Under the pieces are notes generated by a model that worked only from the letters and a program-made list of their open reading frames with translations, was not told the origin of the DNA and did no database searches. 53,706 bases of DNA from Lachnospiraceae bacterium (lineage in GTDB: Bacteria > Bacillota > Clostridia > Lachnospirales > Lachnospiraceae). The stretch is from positions 1 to 53,706 of the forward strand of contig JAFQIE010000009.1 of the NCBI GenBank assembly GCA_017397645.1. Direction: 5' to 3'. The translations under genes were made by a program, and so were the position numbers. Shown in pieces: positions 41,381 to 48,043 of this stretch. Position 1 is the stretch's first letter. The number at the start of each line of letters is the position of its first letter.

Positions 41381-42349
41381 TCACCAATATTTCTTATACG
41401 CTTCCATAACCGCCTTTTGAATATCATCCCGAAAATGTCTCGGCCCGATTACCTCGCATTTATCGCAATGTGCCAATATCCATTCCCTCATGACAGATGG
41501 AATACATTTAATCTTTACGCTAATTCTGTCCTTTTGAGTTCGTATTACCGTCAGGCTATTACCGAACTTTTCCGCAAGTTCGTTCCACAGGTCCTTCTCA
41601 CACTCAATATCATATCTTTCTATGTACTCTCCGTTCTGCAGAATAAAACGCTCTGCATACTGAGTGGGATTGATGCCTCCAAATACCATATCAACCCCTC
41701 GCTCCAAAATTGAGATGTCCTTCAGATGGTCAATCCTATAGTGTGTCAGATCATCCGTATTTTCCTGTTTTGCAAGTAAGTAGTAATTTCCGGAAGCCCA
41801 CATTGTCGCGTATGGGCTGATAACAATGGCTCCTCCTTCCGCTTCCTCCAGTTCCATCTCCAGATTGTATTCCAGTAAACTTACAGATATTTTACAGCCC
41901 TGATTTATAGCTATATTTAGTGTGTCGATGTTATAAAACAATTGCTTATTGAGTACTTTCTCACGATTTTTGACATACACAGTCTTTTGTAACATTCTGC
42001 CTTGGAATACACTTTGCGTATTTATCAGTTTAGCAATAACCTCTTTGCTGGTCTCTTCTTTTATGATATCCGAAGCCGCCACCGCATCACACAACAATCT
42101 AATCTCTGAAGGCTCGAACTGCCTATCTATAAGATAATATCCCTCTCGATTATCCTGATAGCCTTCGATGTCTATACCCATGCCGCGTAAAGCTTCTATA
42201 TTTCTATATATTGCTCTCCGTTCCATATCAACATCATATATCGCTTTTAACTTTTCTTTTACGGTTTCAGCCGAAAGGATATGGTTTTCGTCCGAGTACT
42301 TTTTTAGAATTTCATATACACATAATATGGTAGCCTTCTGACTTATCAT
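41381..42349 (-). CDS. WYL-domain transcriptional regulator
   Basis: 322 aa from ATG 42349 (GGAGGAGAACA upstream). An N-terminal winged helix covers residues 1-80 (TILCVYEILKKYSDENHILS, VDMERRAIYRNIEAL). A WYL domain follows at about 140-215, where the eponymous W-Y-L reads NYYLLAK. The C-terminal WCX extension ends with FRDDIQKAVMEAYKKYW. WYL regulators of this kind often control phage-defence operons. It diverges from the PolC-like gene with 157 bp between starts, containing a long inverted repeat (42408-42440) that is a likely operator. Confidence 0.88.
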   Translation of the reverse strand: MISQKATILCVYEILKKYSDENHILSAETVKEKLKAIYDVDMERRAIYRNIEALRGMGIDIEGYQDNREGYYLIDRQFEPSEIRLLCDAVAASDIIKEETSKEVIAKLINTQSVFQGRMLQKTVYVKNREKVLNKQLFYNIDTLNIAINQGCKISVSLLEYNLEMELEEAEGGAIVISPYATMWASGNYYLLAKQENTDDLTHYRIDHLKDISILERGVDMVFGGINPTQYAERFILQNGEYIERYDIECEKDLWNELAEKFGNSLTVIRTQKDRISVKIKCIPSVMREWILAHCDKCEVIGPRHFRDDIQKAVMEAYKKYW

Positions 42350-42407
42350 TGTTCTCCTCCAAGTGTGTGTTGTGTTAACATTATAGTTGCTCCTACAAAA
42401 ATTATCA

Positions 42408-42440
42408 ACCGCTCGTTGTACCATCTTTGGTACAGCGGTT
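42408..42440. promoter_or_regulatory. Long inverted repeat between the WYL and PolC-like genes (operator candidate)
   Basis: Inner arms TGTACCA (42417-42423) and TGGTACA (42428-42434) around a TCTT centre. Outer arms AACCGCT (42408-42414) and AGCGGTT (42434-42440) are separated on one side by a 2-3 base bulge. It is 28 bp upstream of the PolC-like gene's extended -10. The whole can also form a hairpin in RNA, but position favours a repressor site. Confidence 0.68.
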
Positions 42441-42444
42441 GGCG

Positions 42445-42473
42445 TATGTTTTGTAATATCACTTTGCTATAAT
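42445..42473 (+). promoter_or_regulatory. Promoter of the PolC-like gene
   Basis: Extended -10 TGCTATAAT (42465-42473), with a weak -35 (TATGTT at 42445-42450, 17-bp spacing). It lies downstream of the inverted repeat and 34 bp before the start codon. Confidence 0.65.
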
Positions 42474-42506
42474 ACACGTATCAAATTCTACAGGAGGGCT
42501 ATTATA

Positions 42507-43841
42507 ATGAAAATACCAAATATTGAAAATGCTTTTGTTAATATCAAAAAAGCGTGCGATAAAAAACTCACAGAGCTATATCCAATGGGGATTCCGGCTG
42601 ATATAAGTGCACGTTACGAACAGGAACTTATTTTCCTAAAGAATTCTGAACATATTAATGACTTTGAAATTTTTCGTAAGCTATCAGAAGAGGCCTTAAA
42701 ATGCTCCACCATAATTAGTATGCGTGGAACCGTTATGGGATCGTTTATTTACTATTTGCTTGGCAACAACTGCTTCAATCCACTTCCAGTGCATTACTAC
42801 TGTCCAAAATGTGGACATTATGAAGTGGTTTCTACTCGCTTGTTCGGTATCGACCTACCCGAAAAAAAGTGCCCCAACTGCAGGAATTCTATTTTGGCAG
42901 ATGGTTTTAATTTGCCTTTTGAAAGCGTATGGGGTAGCAATGGTAAAAAGTTACCAGCCTTTGAGTATAATGTTAGTCCCGAATTCCTACCATTTGCCGG
43001 CAGAGTTTTATCATCCCTATACCCTCAAAACAGTATTGCACCCTGGGGAATGTTTCAAATGGACCCTTTTACCGCCACATCATATCCAGATAACCGGGCA
43101 ATAGGTGTAAGTTTGTCCGGGTATGCCATTCTTCCGACTGGAACAACGATTCAAGATTATCCCGATTTAATATCCTACCTCGAAAATGGTGAGCCTTGCT
43201 TGACTGGTGGCAGTTGGGAATTAAAAGATAATAACATTAGGCCAATACGTTTGTTTTCATCTGATCATATCGAAAGTCTCTTGAATCTCCAACGTGCTAC
43301 AGGCATTTACGCAAATGAAATCACACTAAAAGAATTGCGTAACATTACATGGAGCAACATAGCGAATTCTGCAGTACTAATCGAAAATACAAGTAATTTG
43401 TTTCGTCACATAAAACCCAAAACTTATCGTGACATGATTTGTGCCGAATCCGCTTCGCACAGTACATTTTCATGGCAGAATACTGATCAAACAGATTTGT
43501 ATGAATACGACAAAATGATATCATCAGATTCGTTCAAAAAATATCCATGTTTCGCGAGAGAAGATTTTTTTGATTTCCTTCTCGAAACAGGAATCGAGAG
43601 AGCACTTGCATTTGATGTATCAGAACAAATCCGAAAAGGGCATGCAAATTCCCCGAAATTCAGAGATAAATTTAATACGTTATTAATTCCCGAAGGCATC
43701 AAAGATGTAGCGCAATGTTATTCCTATGTATTCCCACGCGCTCACTGTGTAGAATATGTGCTACTCTACGCCCGTATCGCATATTATGCGCAAGTGGATA
43801 GCAAAGCATTTAGTAAAATTATGTATAGAAGGAAAGCTTGA
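42507..43841 (+). CDS. PolC-derived protein without polymerase catalytic residues
   Basis: 444 aa from ATG 42507 (GGAGG upstream). It follows the order of the polymerase part of Gram-positive PolC. MRGTVMGSF (72-80) corresponds to SRGSVGSSF. FNPLPVHYYCPKC (90-102) corresponds to NPLPPHYVCPEC, with a zinc cluster C99, C102, C122, C125 and GIDLPEKKCPNC. NLPFESVWG (135-143) corresponds to DIPFETFLG. The C-terminal 96 residues correspond to the PolC end (FAREDFFDFLLETGIERAL, then FPRAHCVEYVLLYARIAYY at 409-427). In PolC the two metal-binding Asp lie in PDIDLNF; here the same place reads PAFEYNV (150-156), so both Asp are lost. A large part of the palm/fingers is deleted. A domesticated DNA-binding or decoy protein is likely. 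Confidence 0.8.
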   Translation: MKIPNIENAFVNIKKACDKKLTELYPMGIPADISARYEQELIFLKNSEHINDFEIFRKLSEEALKCSTIISMRGTVMGSFIYYLLGNNCFNPLPVHYYCPKCGHYEVVSTRLFGIDLPEKKCPNCRNSILADGFNLPFESVWGSNGKKLPAFEYNVSPEFLPFAGRVLSSLYPQNSIAPWGMFQMDPFTATSYPDNRAIGVSLSGYAILPTGTTIQDYPDLISYLENGEPCLTGGSWELKDNNIRPIRLFSSDHIESLLNLQRATGIYANEITLKELRNITWSNIANSAVLIENTSNLFRHIKPKTYRDMICAESASHSTFSWQNTDQTDLYEYDKMISSDSFKKYPCFAREDFFDFLLETGIERALAFDVSEQIRKGHANSPKFRDKFNTLLIPEGIKDVAQCYSYVFPRAHCVEYVLLYARIAYYAQVDSKAFSKIMYRRKA

Positions 43842-43872
43842 CAATTTACACAAGATATACTCTAATAGTAGA

Positions 43873-43906
43873 GAAATAGCAGGCGTATTTTCACGCCTGC
43901 TATTTC
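43873..43906. terminator. Strong bidirectional hairpin terminator after the PolC-like gene
   Basis: Perfect 14-bp stem GAAATAGCAGGCGT (43873-43886) / ACGCCTGCTATTTC (43893-43906) with a 6-base loop, between convergent genes. Confidence 0.8.
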
Positions 43907-43950
43907 CATTATCAAAACGTACTCAAACTATGTATATTCAAGTCCCCCAT

Positions 43951-44397
43951 TTAATCATCACTAGGCAAATACCATCCATTACTACTATGAACGGGATAAC
44001 CGTATTCCTTTCCACCCCATTTGATTATCCCTATGGCATTATCAATTCTTTTTAGTAAGTTCCAACATTCACTTCTGTAATCCACATCTAATCTTGGATT
44101 ATTGTAATCTTGCTGAACAGATTTCCTTGCCGTTTCCAGTTCCTCAAGACTAGCTTTTTCAAACCACTTCGAACTATACAAAGAACCTCTCTCTATTTTC
44201 TTCTTCAGGGAGTTCCATAATTCTATAATCATATTCTTGTTTTTTTGCCCTAGCACAGTCGTTAAAACAACGGTAATACTAACACCAGCAAATAATAACT
44301 GAGTTTTATGCTCTTTAATATACATAATAATTTCTCTTTTCTTTGTGCCTTCATCCAAATTCTGCTCAGTCTCTTTTTTCTCTTTCATAGTCCCCAT
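43951..44397 (-). CDS. Predicted single-pass membrane protein of unknown function
   Basis: 148 aa (start 44397, or ATG 44388 with more natural spacing to AAGGAG). Charged Lys/Glu-rich N-terminus, TM at about residues 32-50 (LLFAGVSITVVLTTVLG), then a soluble domain with helices (EKASLEELETARKSVQQDY, DVDYRSECWNLLKRIDNAIG). It ends in KWGGKEYGYPVHSSNGWYLP. No family recognised, but the layout TM-plus-soluble C-terminus is common for small accessory proteins near defence genes. Confidence 0.65.
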   Translation of the reverse strand: MGTMKEKKETEQNLDEGTKKREIIMYIKEHKTQLLFAGVSITVVLTTVLGQKNKNMIIELWNSLKKKIERGSLYSSKWFEKASLEELETARKSVQQDYNNPRLDVDYRSECWNLLKRIDNAIGIIKWGGKEYGYPVHSSNGWYLPSDD

Positions 44398-44521
44398 CCT
44401 CTCCTTATCTAATCCATTTTCGTAAAGAATTCAGCGATTGCATCTGTTAATTTCAATTGATCTTTCCCTTTTTAGAATCTGTATTCCGTATGCATTAACT
44501 ACCGGTATTTCTCAACAACGC

Positions 44522-44731
44522 TTACCTCATCACCAACGCCACTATCCCAATCACAATCAGTATCGGAAACGCCAACCAAATCAATCCACCCACAACTAAT
44601 CCAACTAAAATCACCGGCAGCAGAATAATGATGCACAGTATTTTTGTTATACTCCATGCGGCTTTGATACCAAATAGTAATAGTTTTCCAAATACCCATA
44701 TCATACCGATTGCAAATAATAACTCTAACAT
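44522..44731 (-). CDS. Very hydrophobic 69-aa membrane protein
   Basis: 69 aa, two to three TM segments covering almost the whole chain (LLFAIGMIWVFGKLLLFGIK, ILCIIILLPVILVGLVVGGL, FPILIVIGIVALVM). AGGAGG lies before ATG 44731. Small proteins of this composition are frequent in Lachnospiraceae; function unknown. Same strand as the preceding gene at 43951. Confidence 0.7.
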   Translation of the reverse strand: MLELLFAIGMIWVFGKLLLFGIKAAWSITKILCIIILLPVILVGLVVGGLIWLAFPILIVIGIVALVMR

Positions 44732-44765
44732 GTTTTTCCTCCTATTCTTTTCAAAACTTCTTTTG

Positions 44766-44794
44766 TTGCTGTCCTAAGATGTTTTTAGTATAAT
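44766..44794 (+). promoter_or_regulatory. Promoter of paralogue B
   Basis: TTGCTG (44766-44771), 17-bp spacer, TATAAT (44789-44794). The 5' leader of about 80 nt to ATG 44880 holds a CCCCC...GGGG hairpin possibility (about 44815-44840). Confidence 0.68.
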
Positions 44795-44879
44795 GGAAGC
44801 ACCAAAAGGAGTACACCCCCACGTTGTTGGAATAGAGGGGCATATTCCTCACATTTAGAGAAATAAAGAGGGAAATACC

Positions 44880-45392
44880 ATGGGAAGACAGTCCACAAGA
44901 GAAAACAAGACCATGTACCAGTTATGTAGAGAAGAGTGCGATCTCACCAGGGAAGAAGCCAGCGAACAGATGGATGGCGTTTCGTATTCTCGCATCGAAA
45001 AGATTGAGTATGAAATGCAAGAGCCCACACCCTATGATGTGGTTCAAATGGCTGACTGTTACAACAGACCTGATTTGTGCAATTACTTTTGTTCCCATAA
45101 GTGTGATATTGGAAAGAAATATGTTCCCGAAGTGGAAGTCAGCGAATTGTCCAGTATTATCATAGAAACCATCGCAAGCCTGAATGAAATCGAGCCCCTG
45201 ACAGACCGACTCATTCAAATCGCCCGCGACGGTAAAATCTCCGACGCTGAAATGCCAGATTTCGCTTTTATTAGCAAGAAACTAGATGAAATTTCTCTGG
45301 CTGTGGATTCCTTAAATCTTTGGATTGATAAAACTGCGGGAGAAAACAACCTCAATTTAGAGCTTTTTAGGACAGAGAAGAATAAATTGTAA
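44880..45392 (+). CDS. XRE-like HTH protein with YFCSHKC motif (paralogue B)
   Basis: 170 aa. N-terminal HTH residues 1-50 (GRQSTRENKTMYQLCREECD, then GVSYSRIEKIEYEM), then PTPYDVVQMADCYNRPDLCNYFCSHKCDIGKKYVPE with the Cys/His cluster, and a helical C-terminal half. Clear paralogue of the protein at 39806-40309 (same start, same Cys/His block, similar length). It has its own promoter and terminator. Probable regulator; ligand and target unknown. Confidence 0.8.
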   Translation: MGRQSTRENKTMYQLCREECDLTREEASEQMDGVSYSRIEKIEYEMQEPTPYDVVQMADCYNRPDLCNYFCSHKCDIGKKYVPEVEVSELSSIIIETIASLNEIEPLTDRLIQIARDGKISDAEMPDFAFISKKLDEISLAVDSLNLWIDKTAGENNLNLELFRTEKNKL

Positions 45393-45403
45393 TCGGAAAA
45401 CAC

Positions 45404-45428
45404 AAAAGGCGGGAAGTTCCCGCCTTTT
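45404..45428 (+). terminator. Terminator after paralogue B
   Basis: AAAAGGCGGGAA (45404-45415) pairs with TTCCCGCCTTTT (45417-45428), single-base loop region G. A strong GC stem with T-run. Confidence 0.85.
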
Positions 45429-45474
45429 AACATATCTCCTTCTATTGTTCATCTCCTACTTTCCAAGCAAATCA

Positions 45475-45837
45475 TCACACAGTATGAATAGCATCATTCC
45501 TTGACAAAAGATACACGCAATACTGGTTCATACTAACACCTTCACGCTGTGATCTCAACGCAAGTGACCTGTGCAAACTCTTTGGAAGCCTCAACTTGAA
45601 CTGACCGGAATAATCTTGTAAACTGTCTGGCTCAAGGATTTCCACACCGTCCTCAATGGCAGCTTCTATCCAAATTCTTTTTGCTTCCTCTGCGTTTTTT
45701 ACTGCATTTTCTATCGTCTCCCCACAGGTAATGCAACCAGGCAAATCTGGGAACGATACAACATATCCACCTTCGTCCTTATCTTCTATAATTTCCATTC
45801 GATAGGGCATTTCCATATACTCTTTTACTGATTTCAT
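45475..45837 (-). CDS. hicB: HicB-family antitoxin
   Basis: 120 aa. The N-terminal partially degraded RNase-H-like HicB domain is YRMEIIEDKDEGGYVVSFPDLPGCITCGETIENAVKNA. The C-terminal ribbon-helix-helix region (about 75-115; FKLRLPKSLHRSLALRSQREGVSMNQY) binds the operator. It overlaps the HicA toxin by ATGA (45834-45837). Antitoxin second in the operon is the usual hicAB order. Confidence 0.92.
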   Translation of the reverse strand: MKSVKEYMEMPYRMEIIEDKDEGGYVVSFPDLPGCITCGETIENAVKNAEEAKRIWIEAAIEDGVEILEPDSLQDYSGQFKLRLPKSLHRSLALRSQREGVSMNQYCVYLLSRNDAIHTV

Positions 45838-46076
45838 TGCTCCTCTCCTTTTTCTATTACCTGTTTTACCATTTCCACATACACCTTTTTTATGGGGTTA
45901 TGTTTTGGAATTACAATAGGGTTACATCCTTTTTTGCGAAAAATGTAATGGCTACTTCCCCCGCGTGGATTACTTTTTTTATATCCGTAGCTTTCTAATA
46001 TTTTACTCACTTCGTCAAATCTAATATCATCTGACATTTTTCGTATACGTAATAATAACTTATCCCATTTAGACAA
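45834..46076 (-). CDS. hicA: HicA-family mRNA interferase toxin
   Basis: 80 aa. The double-stranded-RNA-binding-like fold has the catalytic His in GGSSHYIFRKKG near residue 42, then IVIPKHNPIKKVYVEMVKQVIE. HicA cleaves mRNA and tmRNA. First gene of the hicAB pair, with a strong autoregulated-looking promoter just upstream. Confidence 0.92.
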   Translation of the reverse strand: MSKWDKLLLRIRKMSDDIRFDEVSKILESYGYKKSNPRGGSSHYIFRKKGCNPIVIPKHNPIKKVYVEMVKQVIEKGEEQ

Positions 46077-46093
46077 CTTTATTCCTCCTTTAT

Positions 46094-46122
46094 ATTATAT
46101 GTGGTGTCATATGTGGTGTCAA
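46094..46122 (-). promoter_or_regulatory. hicAB promoter with 12-bp direct-repeat operator
   Basis: On the minus strand TTGACA (46122-46117), 17-bp spacer, TATAAT (46099-46094), a consensus promoter. Two exact tandem copies of GACACCACATAT (46120-46109 and 46108-46097) lie across it, extending from the -35 through the spacer into the -10. This is an ideal HicAB binding site. Confidence 0.85.
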
Positions 46123-46267
46123 TTTGTTTTCATAAATTGTTTTTGAAAACTGCCTGATGTTAGGCGGATGATATAATAAAGATTTTGAGAAATTAATTGA
46201 AAAAAATTTTGAGTAGTATAATACTATCACGCCGCTTGATAAGTGTAAAGAAAAAATGAGGTTTTTG

Positions 46268-46302
46268 CACAAAAACAAAAGACGGAAATCTATCCGCCTT
46301 TT
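46268..46302 (-). terminator. Terminator after the orphan XRE gene
   Basis: Minus-strand AAAAGGCGGA (46302-46293) pairs with TCCGTCTTTT (46286-46277), followed by GTTTTTG. Confidence 0.75.
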
Positions 46303-46339
46303 GGTAACTTCCCATATTATATACTACAGCCTACTAAAC

Positions 46340-46720
46340 CTACTCTTTCATTTCTCGCTCTAAATCTTCTGCATCAATCCATCCTTCTGTTTCTGCACGC
46401 TTCTCTGCACTATCCAAGTCTAACATCAAACTTTTCACCAATTCATCTTTAGGAACAAAGGTTACTTTCAAAACCATCCCCATTCCATCAGCAAGTCGTT
46501 GCAATAACTTAATTGAGGGATTGCGCTTGCCACTTTCCAATTTACTGATTTCCGTTTGTGCAATACCAGTCTTCTCGGCCAACTCCTTTTGTGAAATGTT
46601 TTGAGAAATTCTTGCGTCAATCATCGCCCGAATGACATTCATTTCCGGTTTTGTTGCGAAGTATGCTTGAGAAAACTCAGGGTCGTACAATCTTTTTTCT
46701 TTGTACTCTCTTAAAGTCAT
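46340..46720 (-). CDS. XRE-family antitoxin-like protein, without an adjacent toxin
   Basis: 126 aa. HTH at about residues 35-85 (ISQNISQKELAEKTGIAQTEISKLESGKRNPSIKLLQRLAD), as in HigA-type antitoxins. The acidic tail SAEKRAETEGWIDAEDLEREMKE would fit toxin binding. No HigB/RelE-like ORF is visible upstream or downstream, so it is an orphan or its partner lies elsewhere. A palindrome in its promoter implies autoregulation. Confidence 0.82.
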   Translation of the reverse strand: MTLREYKEKRLYDPEFSQAYFATKPEMNVIRAMIDARISQNISQKELAEKTGIAQTEISKLESGKRNPSIKLLQRLADGMGMVLKVTFVPKDELVKSLMLDLDSAEKRAETEGWIDAEDLEREMKE

Positions 46721-46774
46721 GATTTGAACCTCCTACTACCCTCTCGAACAACCACTCTGTTTTACCTCATAAAC

Positions 46775-46803
46775 ATTATATGAGATATATCTCAACTTGT
46801 CAA
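46775..46803 (-). promoter_or_regulatory. Consensus promoter with palindromic operator of the XRE gene
   Basis: Minus strand TTGACA (46803-46798), 17-bp spacer, TATAAT (46780-46775). The perfect 14-bp palindrome TGAGATATATCTCA (46781-46794) fills the spacer, so a bound HTH dimer would block the polymerase. Confidence 0.82.
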
Positions 46804-46829
46804 CGCGCACTTTTCCATTATAATGGATT

Positions 46830-47438
46830 CTACTTTTCAAACTCGCATGCCCAGTTTCCTCTAATCGGCAAGGGCTGGTCTGCCTTCGCGCTACCCACAA
46901 ATTCGCTAATGATTAGAGTGTAACTGCCACTTGGCAAACTTTCTGCTAAAATTTCAATGGTGGCCTCACCTGCATCCCACGGGGCAGGTTCTACAGATAC
47001 ATCTATGGCATTCCCTTGGTCATCAACAATTTCATATGCGCCAATTTCTAGAATGTCAAAGAAACCATATGGCGCCTTGGTTGGGTCCTGTGCTTCCACA
47101 GATACTTCGATAATTTCACCTTCCACGGCTACCTCTACCTTGATTTCCTCGGTGGCGTTTTCATAGGTTGTTCCGGTAACAGCGCCATCCCATCTTTTCA
47201 CGTCCTTAAAAAACCCTTGCAGTTTTTCGGATGCCGCCAAAGCAGTGACCCCGACTACGCATACACACAATGCCACGGATGCAGCTACCACCAAAGGGCG
47301 CTGAAACATAGGCTTTTTATTTTCCTGCGTTCTACTCATTCTATTTTCCTCCATCTGTTTTTTGCAATTTTTCAAGATGCGTTCCTGCATCTCCTTGGGC
47401 ATTTGAATCTCTTTTATCTTTTTCACCATTTTTTCCAT
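46830..47438 (-). CDS. Anti-sigma-factor-like membrane protein
   Basis: 202 aa. The N-terminal about 45 residues are cytosolic and basic (MVKKIKEIQMPKEMQERILKN, the part expected to hold the sigma factor). TM at about 48-68 (LVVAASVALCVCVVGVTALA) and an extracytoplasmic beta-rich C-terminal domain (EEIKVEVAVEGEIIEVSVEA, GSYTLIISEFVG) follow. Its ATG directly follows the sigma gene's stop. It would hold the ECF sigma factor inactive until a surface signal arrives. The family is DUF4179-like by layout; no residues fix it. Confidence 0.82.
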   Translation of the reverse strand: MEKMVKKIKEIQMPKEMQERILKNCKKQMEENRMSRTQENKKPMFQRPLVVAASVALCVCVVGVTALAASEKLQGFFKDVKRWDGAVTGTTYENATEEIKVEVAVEGEIIEVSVEAQDPTKAPYGFFDILEIGAYEIVDDQGNAIDVSVEPAPWDAGEATIEILAESLPSGSYTLIISEFVGSAKADQPLPIRGNWACEFEK

Positions 47439-47927
47439 TTACATCCACTCCTTCCGATATGTTTCCGCCAGCAGTCTGCGTCCCTTTTGAAGTCGCATTT
47501 TCACGGCAGAAAGGGAACGTCCTATCATTTCTGCGATATGTTCCATGCTGTATTCTTCCACATAATATAAGTAAAGCACGGTTTTATATTTGTCCGGCAG
47601 TGTCACTAGTGCATCCAATATTCCGCAATCGGAAGAATCCTGTGTGAATGCGTTTATTTCGTCATAATCCACTTCCGGATGTCTGTTTCTATACCTGAGA
47701 ATATCCCTACATTTGTTGGATGCCACCGTCAGCAACCACGCTTTCTCGTGTTGTGCATTTTCAAATTTAGGCTTCTTTTGAAGGTATTTCATCAATGTTT
47801 CCTGAACGGCATCCTCTGCGTCATGCGAATTCCCAAGCCTGATAAGACATAGGCGGAACAACATATTTCCATAAGTGTCCACGATTCTTTCTGTACAATC
47901 AGCCGGCCACACCAATGTATTGTCCAT
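47439..47927 (-). CDS. ECF-type RNA polymerase sigma factor
   Basis: 162 aa. Sigma region 2: GNMLFRLCLIRLGNSHDAEDAVQETLMKYLQ, AWLLTVASNKCRDILRY. Region 4: LVTLPDKYKTVLYLYYVEEYSMEHIAEMIGRSLSAVKMRLQKGRRLL. Regions 2 and 4 only, the ECF layout. AAAGGAGG lies before ATG 47927. Adjacent to and co-transcribed with the anti-sigma-like gene; the regulated genes are unknown. Confidence 0.93.
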   Translation of the reverse strand: MDNTLVWPADCTERIVDTYGNMLFRLCLIRLGNSHDAEDAVQETLMKYLQKKPKFENAQHEKAWLLTVASNKCRDILRYRNRHPEVDYDEINAFTQDSSDCGILDALVTLPDKYKTVLYLYYVEEYSMEHIAEMIGRSLSAVKMRLQKGRRLLAETYRKEWM

Positions 47928-47982
47928 TCCTTCGACCTCCTTTCACTTATAACACGTTTGAAGGTTTAGTTTAGTCAATTAT

Positions 47983-48014
47983 AAAAGGCATTTTCTGAAT
48001 CGAAAATGCCTTTT
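47983..48014 (-). terminator. Terminator after the MATE gene
   Basis: AAAAGGCATTTTC (47983-47995) pairs with GAAAATGCCTTTT (48002-48014), 6-base loop. It lies 29 bp after the MATE stop on the minus strand and ends in a T-run on either strand. Confidence 0.8.
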
Positions 48015-48043
48015 ACTACTGTTTTCATTATTTTCAACCAATT

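Noticed and set aside
46090-46278. 62-aa ORF upstream of hicA as a possible third toxin-antitoxin gene
   Set aside because: It runs across the hicAB promoter and operator, and has no ribosome site or recognised domain.
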